Shown in pieces: positions 32,662 through 41,754 of a stretch of DNA of 64,000 bases (position 1 is its first letter; each line of letters starts with the position of its first letter). Source of the DNA: Candidatus Poribacteria bacterium (lineage in GTDB: Bacteria; Poribacteria; WGA-4E; WGA-3G); assembly GCA_958295815.1 (NCBI GenBank), contig OY282374.1, forward strand, positions 2,946,856-3,010,855. Reading direction: 5' to 3'. Below the pieces are notes generated by a model. It saw nothing but the letters and a program-made list of their open reading frames with translations. It did not search any database and was not told where the DNA came from. A program made the translations under genes and the position numbers.

Positions 32662-34811
32662 TAATGTGCCCAGGGTCTCGCCTGTTTGATTGCGAGTTTG
32701 CCTTCGCTTGTAATTTTGAACTCAATTTCCATAGCGAAATCCGGTGTGCGTCCAACGGGAGCGTAGAGCTGACTGAACTTGTTGTGTATCAAACCAAGAT
32801 AACCATTCAGTTCACGCAAGTAAGCATCCGTCAAGATCTGTTCGCTATTTTTTGTTCGATTGGAAGTCGTCACAACCCGATAGTTATTGCTATCCCACCA
32901 ATCCATGAGAATTTCTTCTGGAATAGACTGCTCTTCGGGGTTCGTTACGAGGTCCTCGCCGATCTGGGTGTTGAGGTAATAATTCCCCACCGTCTGATAG
33001 ACGACATCATTGCTTACAGCCACGCCGTTCGCTAATTCATTTTTAAAATTAGGATGGACAAGGACTCCCATAGCGGTGGTGAGATGGTCGATACGATAGA
33101 AACCACGTGCTTCAAATGCCCGAAAATTCCAGAGGCTTGCAAATACCTGTTTAATCGACTTCGACAGGTGCCCTTCGTCCGGCTGATGCGTGTAGGAGTC
33201 GTATAAACCAGCACCGCTGAAACCGGGTAGATCCTCGTTATTGGTGCTGGAGCGACATCGGAGAGGGGTCCCTTCTGGAAATGCGTTATGTAATTCCGCC
33301 AGGGCATCTATCATCCACGCAGGCATTTCGCCTTTCTCGATCTCATCCGCAAATTTTTTCAGTTCAGATGCCTTTGCGTCGTGCGAATTCTGAAAAGTTG
33401 CGTCTTTGAGCAACGCCTCAATTTTCGTATAGAAGCCGTTGTGTTTCATGAATTCATCATAGAAATAGAACGGTATCCCGAAGCCATTAGGCACAGTCCC
33501 CTCAGAAAATCCGAACGTGCGGAGTGTAGCGATATTAGCCGTTTTCACACCGAAGCCGGAGGCATCTGCAAACCCAATGTCATCAAGCGGCAAAATCTTT
33601 GTAGCAGAGAGATCTCGTTCAGGTTTTTGGGTTTTTGACGGACGTAAACCGGCAAAATGAGTTTCTACCTCTTTAAGGGTTGCTTCTCTAATTTCAAAGC
33701 CGTCGGCGTTCACCTCATAGTAGACGTACTTGCCGATGAGTGGCGCGATAGCACTACTTTTCCACGCCTCGGCTATAAAGGCATTGGGAACTTTGTCCTG
33801 AATCGCGCGAAGGTTGACGTGTGAAAGTGGCGTTTGCCGAACACCAGTGATAACACCAGCAACTCGCGGCATCTCGTTTGGCAAAGTTTTGGCGATGACA
33901 ATGTCGCGGACAGTAGGACGTTCATCTGGTTCCAAAACACGGAGTCGACCGAATGAGAATGCCTGATTCAGCGGCAGGTAGCCGATATTGGCATACAGAT
34001 CGTCCTCAAAATAAACGGGGAACTTCGCTGCATCATAGAGCGATTTTTCGCGATTATAAATGCCGATGGCACCCCACAACGGACAATAACCGAGCCGATT
34101 TTTCAGGATTGGCATTTTAGCAACGAGTAGATCGTGTGCCAGTTTAATTTCCTCATAGGGAAATGCGTCGTTTGGATTAAATTCAAAGGTATAAACCCCT
34201 GGTTCACCATTCGGAGCTATGGATAGGGGGCGATAACTGAGTACGCCACGCATTTGTCCCTGCCCGCGTTCCAAACCGGCAGCACCCATGAAACTGCCAT
34301 GGGAACGATGCGTTTCTGTGTTCATGAAGTAAAGTTGTGGATTTTGTGTGTGTGTATTCTCAATCTGAAATTTTACAAATTCAATTCCGGTCAGTTGGGT
34401 GTCGATACGCACCTCAGTTCCCTGATATGAGAGTTTTTCGAAAGTTTCTCGGTCAGGAATCGTGGCTGTGCCATCCTTGAATTCGACCTGCTCTGGATCG
34501 AGGCGTGGTCCTGAAGGTTCTCTGGAACCGCGTCTTCTACCGAATCCACCTCTTCCGCGGGATCTATCGCGCTCTCCACTTTGCATTTCACGTATCTGAC
34601 TCTCACTGAATTGGGTGCCTCTGGTATCTTCGAGCCTCATTACTCTAATCATGAGTTCTTTTTCAGATGTACTGAGTTCACCATTCTTGTCGAGATCGAA
34701 ACGGGTTTCTTCCTTTGAAAGTGCGTCTTGCGTCCAAGTCGTTAGAATCGCTATTAGTGAAAATAACAGTGTGCACGCGAAAACTGCTATGATAATATGT
34801 TTTCGTTTCAT
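32661..34811 (-). CDS. Exported PEP/pyruvate-binding (PPDK_N-like) protein with phosphohistidine-like domain and EF-hand
   Basis: 716 residues. An N-terminal hydrophobic segment (about 8-27) is a signal peptide or anchor. It is followed by an EF-hand-like DLDKNGELSTSE (39-50), an Arg/Gly-rich stretch (83-97) and a lipid- or sugar-binding-like beta region. A swivelling domain (about 300-345) carries TPLSHVNLRA, with His331 in the place of the phosphohistidine of PEP synthase/PPDK. The last 300 residues form the ATP-grasp PPDK_N domain (FGVKTANIATLRTFGF; LRCRSSTNNEDLPGFSGAGLYDS; EFKITSEGKLAIKQARPW). The domain order is reversed relative to PEP synthase, and the PEP-binding C-terminal barrel is absent. 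An extracytoplasmic location would lack ATP, so the activity is unclear. Confidence 0.82.
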   Translation of the reverse strand: MKRKHIIIAVFACTLLFSLIAILTTWTQDALSKEETRFDLDKNGELSTSEKELMIRVMRLEDTRGTQFSESQIREMQSGERDRSRGRGGFGRRRGSREPSGPRLDPEQVEFKDGTATIPDRETFEKLSYQGTEVRIDTQLTGIEFVKFQIENTHTQNPQLYFMNTETHRSHGSFMGAAGLERGQGQMRGVLSYRPLSIAPNGEPGVYTFEFNPNDAFPYEEIKLAHDLLVAKMPILKNRLGYCPLWGAIGIYNREKSLYDAAKFPVYFEDDLYANIGYLPLNQAFSFGRLRVLEPDERPTVRDIVIAKTLPNEMPRVAGVITGVRQTPLSHVNLRAIQDKVPNAFIAEAWKSSAIAPLIGKYVYYEVNADGFEIREATLKEVETHFAGLRPSKTQKPERDLSATKILPLDDIGFADASGFGVKTANIATLRTFGFSEGTVPNGFGIPFYFYDEFMKHNGFYTKIEALLKDATFQNSHDAKASELKKFADEIEKGEMPAWMIDALAELHNAFPEGTPLRCRSSTNNEDLPGFSGAGLYDSYTHQPDEGHLSKSIKQVFASLWNFRAFEARGFYRIDHLTTAMGVLVHPNFKNELANGVAVSNDVVYQTVGNYYLNTQIGEDLVTNPEEQSIPEEILMDWWDSNNYRVVTTSNRTKNSEQILTDAYLRELNGYLGLIHNKFSQLYAPVGRTPDFAMEIEFKITSEGKLAIKQARPWAH

Positions 34812-34962
34812 TCGATTTACCTCGCGAACAATTGAGATTTTTTAGAACATACACCTTTCTGTTATGTTAGGCAGATAAGTAGTGAATTTGTTCAGAAAAG
34901 ATAGAGATTCGCGTTTAAAACTGAATTTATGGGTATTGAGATTTTGGTAAGAAGCAGTTAGT

Positions 34963-34983
34963 GGCGAGGTTAGAAACCTCGCC
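34963..34983. repeat. Dispersed hairpin repeat, family B
   Basis: Arms GGCGAGGTT and AACCTCGCC around an AGA loop, followed by AGCGG. The same unit occurs at 42798-42818 and, inverted, at 58643-58663. Confidence 0.8.
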
Positions 34984-35035
34984 AGCGGGAGTGTTTTGGC
35001 GGTTATTGTCCATTGAAAAGCACATCTTTATCAGA

Positions 35036-35803
35036 CTACGTTCTGCTTTTCAGTTTCGCCCAAGCGGTGGTTAGTTTCGCTTGAGGAGAGACGGCTGCGA
35101 AACCAAGTGCGACAGATAATCCAGTGTCAGCAACCGCTTTCACATCATTATCTGAAAGTGCGACATTGAAAAATGCGATTTCATCAATGTGCCCTGTGAA
35201 AGCCTCCTGTTTGTCATCTCTGGAGCCGATATACTTAGGTCCCGCTCTAAATGGACCTGCGGCAGGGTTAGATGCTTCTAACTCACCATCGACATAGACC
35301 TTCACTGTTTTACCGTCATAAACGCCTGCAATCTGATGCCACTTATCATCGTTCAGCAAGGATTTAGACCACGTATTATGGGGAATCGGTTGTGCACACT
35401 GTCCAGCGAAATTTAATTTGTGATCCCTCAATGTCAAGATAACGTCGCCGCAAGGACCTACGATGATGTCAGACCATGCGGGGGCTGCAGGTGTTTTAAT
35501 CAAAGCGAGAATCGACACTTTGTCCTCATAATCAGAAAAGTCGCCGACAGCAACATGACCTCCACCCTCAAACTGTAGGGCTTTTCCGAACTTTCCATCG
35601 TCCCATTGGGCATCAACAATTTCTCCGTCATTTCCATTTTCGGAAGAATCTGTTGCAGTGCCGCCTTTACCTTCTTCAAAGAACCATATTCCCAAAACTG
35701 CATCAGGATCAAGCTCGGCAGAACTTAGATCTGGAATCATGAAACAGATGCAGATCAGCGTTCCGTATACCAAAATTGCTTTTTTTAGTTGGATTACTCT
35801 CAT
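35036..35803 (-). CDS. Secreted LamG-domain protein with conserved W-tail
   Basis: 255 residues. A signal peptide (about 1-29, ending DLSSA) is followed by a LamG/Laminin_G_3 domain beginning VLGIWFFEEGKGGTATDSSENGNDGEI and ending HIDEIAFFNVALSDNDV, the standard first and last strands. The middle includes WHQIAGVYDGKTVKVYVDGE. No catalytic motif. The C-terminal VSPQAKLTTAWAKLKSRT is the tail shared with the proteins at 6458 and 38521. Predicted exported sugar- or matrix-binding protein. Flanked by repeats, alone in its transcription unit. Confidence 0.85.
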   Translation of the reverse strand: MRVIQLKKAILVYGTLICICFMIPDLSSAELDPDAVLGIWFFEEGKGGTATDSSENGNDGEIVDAQWDDGKFGKALQFEGGGHVAVGDFSDYEDKVSILALIKTPAAPAWSDIIVGPCGDVILTLRDHKLNFAGQCAQPIPHNTWSKSLLNDDKWHQIAGVYDGKTVKVYVDGELEASNPAAGPFRAGPKYIGSRDDKQEAFTGHIDEIAFFNVALSDNDVKAVADTGLSVALGFAAVSPQAKLTTAWAKLKSRT

Positions 35804-36269
35804 TTTTTACCTCCACTTGTGAATGTCCGGTTTAATGACACTAATTCCATTAACTTCCCCTATACACATACCGCCCCGCTGGGGCTCTATCCTGGGGGCA
35901 GACAGCATTTCCTACACACATGCCACCCCGCTGGGGCTGATGTCAGTTGATTACTCAGATTTTCTTTTCTAAGATCCTTCTTGAAGAAATACAAACACAG
36001 AATATTAATGCAGGTTCTTAACGAGAGTTGACACTACTTCTGGGAAACAGCTTGAACAAGACACAAATTGTCGATAATTTAGAAAATGTAAATGAACGGT
36101 TTAAAATACTTTATGAGTATTTAGATTTTGGCAGTCAGCAATCAGCGGTCAGAAACAGTCGGGGGCGGAGATCCCTCCTACAGGGAACGAAAACAGTCGG
36201 GATTCGGAGATCCCTCCTACAGAAAATATATATGTCAGAAACTCGCGGTATCGAAAAATTAGAGAGGAC
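35804..36269. other. Repeat-rich gene-free stretch
   Basis: Includes two copies of a CCCCGCTGGGGCT unit (35863-35886 and 35913-35938; palindromic core AGCCCC/GGGGCT) and a GGCAGTCAGCAATCAGCGG low-complexity piece near 36130. Two family A hairpins (36156-36185 and 36194-36222) follow. A short open frame at 36028-36297 is built from these repeats and is not called a gene. Confidence 0.7.
36156..36222. repeat. Two copies of hairpin repeat family A
   Basis: Each has the form GTCGGG, a variable stretch, CGGAGATCCCTCCTACAG. Here the arms are GGG..ATCCC, and the GGAG loop and CTCCTACAG tail are conserved. Confidence 0.75.
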
Positions 36270-38321
36270 TCATACTACAGGTTCAATAATCAGATAACTG
36301 ATACTCTTTGCTTGCATCTCAATTGGAATTTCGATGTTGTAATTCCGGTCAATTTTGTACTGTTTGGGTTCTCCTTCTCCTTCACGAACCATGGCAATTT
36401 CAGACAACCCAGTATAATAGATCGGCAATTTCAAAGTGATTTGTTGCACCATATGCGTAGGATTATAGAGCATAGCGAGTCCACATGGGCTGATTTGGGC
36501 GTTGGTGTGAAGTACACAATCAATGGAACGCCCATCTGGACGGTGCACGTGAATCAGGTCAGAATCCAATATTGTGCGATACTTTTTGTAGAAGTCAACC
36601 CATTTCTTAACGACAACTTTGGTCTGTTGAGTATCAAAAAGACGGGGACCGCGATAGCATGCAATCACACCACTGCCGAAGTTCTGTGCGAGATGTGATT
36701 CGTAGTCATCAAGGTGTTCGCAAAGCGGCTCAAATGTTGCGGCTTCTCCGCCACCGTGGTACTCTACTAACGGAACGAACATCCAGCCCATGCTTGGTGT
36801 TTTTTCATAGGTGCCGTCGTAGATGTTCTGCCGGGATATTAGAATTTGACGTTCCCGGGGTAAACTGAAATTCGTTTCGCGATAGCCCATACCACATTTG
36901 TTTGCCCCGTTGAGGTAATACGAATCTGGCGAGTTGATATAGATACCTCGTTTTCGGCATTCGTGGTAAAAATGAACGCACGCTTCCCACTGGCGCAACT
37001 GTGAATCTGCCAAGCCGTTATGATGGTCATGTGTCGTTGCAGCACAGATGTCACCATGATAAGGTCCATCAGTCTCTATGATATCCATTCCAGTTGCGTC
37101 CATGAAATTCAGCACTCGCTGGAAATAACCGTCTGCCCATCTGCTGGCGAGACATGCACTTTGTCCAAATCGACTTCCGGGTTGCCCAGTGTCTGGGTCA
37201 ACGCAGTTGAAGTCTTCACCGACATTCCGCGAAGCACACATTAGGGTATACCCACCGAGTTGAATACCTTTGCGATGTGCATAATCGGCTAATCCCTTCA
37301 TTGTAGCGATGTATTGCGGGTCTTCGCTCTCAATATTAAAGCCGCTGCCAAAGGTCATAATCACCATTTCAAATCCGACCTCGGCACACTGATCAATCGC
37401 CAAACGGACAGCGTCGGGTTCAGCACTCCGAACGTGCATTAGAATTGGGTTCTCTGTGACCTGTGGTGCGAGTGTGCGATACATCTTGCGGCGTGCGAGA
37501 CCTTTTCGCTCTCGCGCGTCACTATCATGCAGAATCTCGAAAGTGCGAAAACTCTTGAAAGTCTCTCCCGGTTGAAGCGGTATGCCTGGACCGAGTGGAT
37601 AGCTACTCGTCAGCAACAATGGCATCTGATAGTGATAATCGACTTGCGTCTTGTAATCTGCATCTGGACCCCACTGGGTCGTCTCCATTCCACTGAAGGC
37701 ATAATCGCTCTCGACATGTAGCCGATGTTTCTCCTGCTCGTTGACTGCGAGGATCTCACAGCTTAAAGCATCCAGTTGAATCGGTTTTTGACTCTCATTG
37801 CGAATAGTGACCCATTTGGACATTACCGGAATACCTTGGTATAGTTCATAATGCACACAAACCTGAAGGGCATCAACGGATGGCGGAGGTGAGAACTCAA
37901 CCGTCAGTGTCACACCCTCTGGCGGATATACTGACGATGTAGTAGAACGTCTGCGTACCCACGGGTAGCGAATTTCAGGTTCACTGACTCGATATTCGCG
38001 AAATTGAAATGCGTTTGTGGCACTGGTCAAGTCGGCAACCCAATTTGAATCAAGATAGGCGTAATCGGGCTGCCCTTTCAAGCCACCCACCTCAAATTGG
38101 TGTCCGTTAATCGTAAGGATCGCCTCGGGTTTGATGCCTCGGAGAAGACTGCTATCGGTAATTTGATTGGTATAATCGACTGTTGCGAAATTAGGTGAGG
38201 TGACGAATGTACGTTGGATGAGTCCATTATCGAGAATGAGCTGATTGTCGGTTTCTTCTACCGAAGCAGGCTGGCAAAAGGGCTGAACCAACCAATCATT
38301 TTGCTGTGATGTGTACTGCAT
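36270..38321 (-). CDS. Glycoside-hydrolase-like protein (alpha-galactosidase-like clan, family uncertain)
   Basis: About 683 residues. The N-terminal third is a beta-sandwich (LILDNGLIQRTFVTSPNFATVDY; GIPVMSKWVTIRNESQKPIQLDAL) like the supersandwich domain of GH36-type alpha-galactosidases. It is followed by a TIM-barrel-like region (AIDQCAEVGFEMVIMTFGSGFN; YAHRKGIQLGGYTLMCASR; MDATGMDIIETDGPYHGD) where the Asp/Glu of IETDGPYHGD are candidate catalytic residues, and a small C-terminal beta domain. No signal peptide is visible. The exact GH family cannot be assigned by eye. ATG 38321 is preferred (GGGA upstream); a TTG at 38333 is possible. Confidence 0.72.
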   Translation of the reverse strand: MQYTSQQNDWLVQPFCQPASVEETDNQLILDNGLIQRTFVTSPNFATVDYTNQITDSSLLRGIKPEAILTINGHQFEVGGLKGQPDYAYLDSNWVADLTSATNAFQFREYRVSEPEIRYPWVRRRSTTSSVYPPEGVTLTVEFSPPPSVDALQVCVHYELYQGIPVMSKWVTIRNESQKPIQLDALSCEILAVNEQEKHRLHVESDYAFSGMETTQWGPDADYKTQVDYHYQMPLLLTSSYPLGPGIPLQPGETFKSFRTFEILHDSDARERKGLARRKMYRTLAPQVTENPILMHVRSAEPDAVRLAIDQCAEVGFEMVIMTFGSGFNIESEDPQYIATMKGLADYAHRKGIQLGGYTLMCASRNVGEDFNCVDPDTGQPGSRFGQSACLASRWADGYFQRVLNFMDATGMDIIETDGPYHGDICAATTHDHHNGLADSQLRQWEACVHFYHECRKRGIYINSPDSYYLNGANKCGMGYRETNFSLPRERQILISRQNIYDGTYEKTPSMGWMFVPLVEYHGGGEAATFEPLCEHLDDYESHLAQNFGSGVIACYRGPRLFDTQQTKVVVKKWVDFYKKYRTILDSDLIHVHRPDGRSIDCVLHTNAQISPCGLAMLYNPTHMVQQITLKLPIYYTGLSEIAMVREGEGEPKQYKIDRNYNIEIPIEMQAKSISYLIIEPVV

Positions 38322-38453
38322 ATCAAGTCCCAATTTTGAGTGTCTCTACAGAAAAACAGAGCGAAACTCGCTGCTGTGTGCTTTTCATGACTTCAGTATA
38401 ACGCTAAAAAAAAATAACACAAGAACAATTCTGTTAATACAGCACACCCACTT

Positions 38454-38482
38454 TTGAATTGTGGGTTGGATCAATCTATGAT
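38454..38482 (+). promoter_or_regulatory. Sigma70-type promoter for the LamG/glycosidase/dehydrogenase operon
   Basis: TTGAAT (38454-38459), 17-base spacer, TATGAT (38477-38482), 38 bases before the ATG. AAGGAAGGA (38504-38512) is the ribosome binding site. Confidence 0.6.
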
Positions 38483-38520
38483 AAAATGTCAAACCACACT
38501 TATGAAGGAAGGATTTACTC

Positions 38521-39303
38521 ATGCGAAACGTAATAAACACCGTATGCTGGCTAACGTTAGTCTATCTGATACTATCTGTCGGAAGTTTATCCAGTCTCGC
38601 GCAAGATGAACACACCGTTTTACTGTATACATTTGAGAGCGGTGCGGGTAAAGTCGTTAAAGACCTTTCCGGGAACAAAAACGATGGTGAACTCATGGGT
38701 CCCAAATGGGGTGCAGGCAACCCCGGTGGTGGACTCACCTTTGAAGGGAATGGTCCGAGACACTTTGTAGAGATACCTGATAGCGAGAGTTTAGATTTGG
38801 TTGAAGGACTTACAGTAGAAATGTGGCTCTATCTTGAGGCGTGGTCAACCGCTGGTGGGACAGGTGCTACCAAAGAAACAACCTACAAGGTGGGACCCCG
38901 TAGTGACAAGAAAGTGCTGCTTCGGATGACCACGGATGCGCAAGCGTGGGGTGCTGCAGTTGTTGCGGGTAAAACGGACATGCCCCTGAAAAAATGGACA
39001 CATATCGCAGGCACTTACGATGCCAAGTCTGGTGAAGGTAAGATTTACATTGATGGCGTTTTGGACGGCGACGGTAAAATTGGTGGCGATATCGTTCCGA
39101 ATAACGATGTATTGTGGCTCGGACGTGGTGCGGGTCCGTTTCTGGAGGGTCGCATGGACGAAGTTCGGATTTCTAACATTGCACGTTCCCAACAAGAGAT
39201 TCAGGAATTAATGAACATAGGGATTGCGGGTGTACTCGCTGTCAAACCGCAGGACAAGTTAGCAATAACATGGGGACAACTTAAGTCAGATTTAGTCCGA
39301 TAG
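38521..39303 (+). CDS. Secreted LamG-domain protein with conserved W-tail
   Basis: 260 residues. A signal peptide (about 1-27, ending SSLA) is followed by a Laminin_G_3 domain: LLYTFESGAGKVVKDLSGNKNDGEL at its start, MPLKKWTHIAGTYDAKSGEGKIYIDG in the middle and GRMDEVRISNIARSQQEIQEL at the end. The C-terminus VKPQDKLAITWGQLKSDLVR is the shared tail. It precedes a glycosidase-like gene by 18 bp on the same strand, so a carbohydrate-binding or surface role is reasonable. No enzymatic motif. Confidence 0.87.
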   Translation: MRNVINTVCWLTLVYLILSVGSLSSLAQDEHTVLLYTFESGAGKVVKDLSGNKNDGELMGPKWGAGNPGGGLTFEGNGPRHFVEIPDSESLDLVEGLTVEMWLYLEAWSTAGGTGATKETTYKVGPRSDKKVLLRMTTDAQAWGAAVVAGKTDMPLKKWTHIAGTYDAKSGEGKIYIDGVLDGDGKIGGDIVPNNDVLWLGRGAGPFLEGRMDEVRISNIARSQQEIQELMNIGIAGVLAVKPQDKLAITWGQLKSDLVR

Positions 39304-39321
39304 TAAGGGAATCCAACAACC

Positions 39322-40686
39322 GTGAAAACATTTGGAAGAAAATATCTGATCTTGCTTCTTATTTTCGGCACATCAATAACAAATACTGCAGATGCGCAGC
39401 GGAATTTTCCTTCAATCTTTCAGGCATGGAACGGTATTGAAAATTTGCCCGACGAAGATGAACTCCAGCACCTTGCTCGACACGACCTCGCTTTTGCTCA
39501 CCCCTACACGCTGTTAAGAATTGCTTGGAATATATCAGCGGAGCAGCCTTATTCGGGGTTGGCAACAGATTTGCTTCCGAGTCAGCTGAATACAGCACGT
39601 CAAAGAAAACAAGAGCTTCTGTCTTTAAATCCAAATCTCTTACTACTCGTCGAACTCCGATACAGAGACGCGAGATATCTCTCTCGACAAAACGAGACAT
39701 ACGTAAAAAACTGGTGGGAAGTTGGGTTTTATCCACCGGATTCACCTTACTGGCTGAGGGATAGCAATGGTAAACCTGTTATCGGCTGGGGTGAAGATAC
39801 AAATGGCAATGAGAAGATCGACGAGAATGATACAGTCCTTCACTATCTCGTGGACTTTACGAATCCAGAAATGCAGGATCTGATAGTCAGTCAAGCAATT
39901 GCCTTGGACAAATCCGGACTCTTTGACGGCATCATGCTGGATTGGTGGAACGAGGATTATGCGACCAGTCCAATCGGTGTTGATGACTGGTCGGATACTA
40001 TCCTTACACGAGAGGCTGAGTCAGAGGCGAGGCTGTCTATCTTGCGCAAAATACGGGCAGAGGTAAGCGAGAACTTCTTAATCCTCGTCAACGCGAATAT
40101 GCGTCAGATACCAAAATCTGCGCCGTATGTGAATGGCATTTTCATGGAGTGTTATAAACAGGAACACAGCAGCGGATATAGCCTTGATCAGATTTTGCAG
40201 ATAGAAGGGACGCTGCTGTGGGCAGAACAACACCTTAGAAAACGGCGGATTAACTGTTTAGAGGGTTGGCGTGTGGTAACGGATTATATGGGAGGTCTTG
40301 ATACTCGGGTTGCTGAAAGAGATAGTGAAGAGAACCGGCAGTGGATGCGGATGATTACTACGCTTAGTCTAACGCATTCTGATGGGTATGTGCTTTTTGG
40401 TGATGACAACGCTATACCGATGCCCGATCATCTCCACAACTGGTATGATTTCTGGGATGTGGATCTTGGACAGCCGATTCAAGAAAAAGCGATTGCGTAT
40501 CAAGATGTGGTAGGACTCTTTATCCGTGAATTTGAAAACGGTTGGGTGGTCTATAACCGTAGCGGGACTACACAGACTATCGCTTTTGATGTGCCTGTTA
40601 TCGGTATCAGTATTAACGAAAGTCAGATGCATCATCAGATTCCGAATTTTGATGGAGAGATTTTTCTGAAGAGCGATAGAGAGTAA
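39322..40686 (+). CDS. Exported putative glycosyl hydrolase (TIM-barrel, GHL-type)
   Basis: 454 residues. A signal peptide (about 1-25, ending TADA) is followed by a barrel-like protein. Features: HDLAFAHPYTLLRIAW, a long LLLLVELRYRDA strand, the likely active-site strand LFDGIMLDWWNEDY (Asp and Glu candidates), LILVNANMR and YVNGIFMECYKQE. The layout matches uncharacterised glycosyl-hydrolase-like (GHL) proteins, but no characterised family is certain. The start is a GTG with AAGGGA 11 bases upstream. It lies between the LamG protein and the dehydrogenase, 10-20 bp from each, so one operon is likely. Confidence 0.68.
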   Translation: MKTFGRKYLILLLIFGTSITNTADAQRNFPSIFQAWNGIENLPDEDELQHLARHDLAFAHPYTLLRIAWNISAEQPYSGLATDLLPSQLNTARQRKQELLSLNPNLLLLVELRYRDARYLSRQNETYVKNWWEVGFYPPDSPYWLRDSNGKPVIGWGEDTNGNEKIDENDTVLHYLVDFTNPEMQDLIVSQAIALDKSGLFDGIMLDWWNEDYATSPIGVDDWSDTILTREAESEARLSILRKIRAEVSENFLILVNANMRQIPKSAPYVNGIFMECYKQEHSSGYSLDQILQIEGTLLWAEQHLRKRRINCLEGWRVVTDYMGGLDTRVAERDSEENRQWMRMITTLSLTHSDGYVLFGDDNAIPMPDHLHNWYDFWDVDLGQPIQEKAIAYQDVVGLFIREFENGWVVYNRSGTTQTIAFDVPVIGISINESQMHHQIPNFDGEIFLKSDRE

Positions 40687-40702
40687 AAAGAAAGGATTGA
40701 CA

Positions 40703-41713
40703 ATGTTAAAAGCGATTTTGCATACGCGTTCGTCTCGGCAACTCGATACCATTTTCACTCAAGAAGATTTACAACGGCTCATGGATACAGCTGAAGTGCT
40801 ATGGGGTAAAGACGAAGAGATGCCCCAAGAAGCGTGGGTCCAAGCGAAAAAAGAGGCATCTATTCTGATAGGTATTCCGAGCTACGGGGTCGGCGATGTT
40901 GACGAAAAGGCTGCTCCACATTTAAAGGCGATTATGGAGGTTGGTGGGGGACACCCAAGGCGAGGAACGGTTGATTATGAAACTTGCTTCAGACGTAGTA
41001 TTCGGGTGCTGAGTTGCGCGCCTGCTTTTGCTAAAATGGTGGCTGAGCTGGCGTTGGGGCATGCACTCGCGGCACTACGGAACATTGTCGACGCGGATCG
41101 GAGGATGCGTCGAAGGGAAGAGAAATGGGGGTGGCGAGGGCAAGCGGACATTTGTACCCTCTACAACGCATCTGTGGGTATTATCGGGTATGGAAATTTG
41201 GCGCGGGAATTGCGATTGTTATTGGCACCATTCAACTGCAAACTACACGCTTACGATCCCTGGCTTCCAGATACGTATCTACAACAACAGGGAATAATCC
41301 CTATGGGGTTGGAGGCGTTGTTGCAAACGTGCGATGTAAGTTTTGTTTTAGCGATTCCAACAGGAGAAAACAGGGAGTTACTAACCCGCGAAAAACTTGA
41401 ACAGATTAAATCGGGAGCGGTGCTTGTGTTGGCAAGTCGTTCGCATCTTGTTGACTTTGATGCCCTCATCGAATTGGCAAATGCTGGCAAGTTTCGAGCG
41501 ACGATTGATGTCTATCCTGAAGAGCCACCGCCGTCCGATCATCCCGTCCGAGACACAGAAAATACGGTATTGACGTGCCACATGGCGGGTGCTATTGATC
41601 ACGCCCTCTATAACATCGGGAATATGGTTACAGACGATGTTGAAGCCATTGCAGCAGGATTACCACCGATACGGATGCAAGTCGCACAACCAGAATTTAT
41701 AGCCCGGCGTTAG
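40703..41713 (+). CDS. D-2-hydroxyacid dehydrogenase family protein
   Basis: About 336 residues. The NAD-binding motif VGIIGYGNLARELRLLL (GxGxxA) lies mid-protein. The catalytic trio is visible: Arg in LVLASRSHLVDFDAL, Glu in DVYPEEPPPSDHPV, and His in TCHMAGAIDHA. The enzyme should reduce or oxidise a 2-keto/2-hydroxy acid with NAD(P). The substrate pocket does not match well-known members (SerA, LdhA, GhrA), so the substrate is unknown. ATG 40703 is chosen since AAAGGA is 7-12 bases upstream; a TTG at 40697 is in frame. It follows the glycosidase-like gene by 16 bp. Confidence 0.9.
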   Translation: MLKAILHTRSSRQLDTIFTQEDLQRLMDTAEVLWGKDEEMPQEAWVQAKKEASILIGIPSYGVGDVDEKAAPHLKAIMEVGGGHPRRGTVDYETCFRRSIRVLSCAPAFAKMVAELALGHALAALRNIVDADRRMRRREEKWGWRGQADICTLYNASVGIIGYGNLARELRLLLAPFNCKLHAYDPWLPDTYLQQQGIIPMGLEALLQTCDVSFVLAIPTGENRELLTREKLEQIKSGAVLVLASRSHLVDFDALIELANAGKFRATIDVYPEEPPPSDHPVRDTENTVLTCHMAGAIDHALYNIGNMVTDDVEAIAAGLPPIRMQVAQPEFIARR

Positions 41714-41754
41714 AAGTGTCTTTTAATTTCTTTTCGATTGGTGTGATAGATTCA

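Noticed and set aside
36028..36297. Open frame of 89 codons on the plus strand
   Set aside because: It is made largely of the family A hairpin repeats and low-complexity sequence, has no SD and overlaps the end of the glycosidase-like gene.
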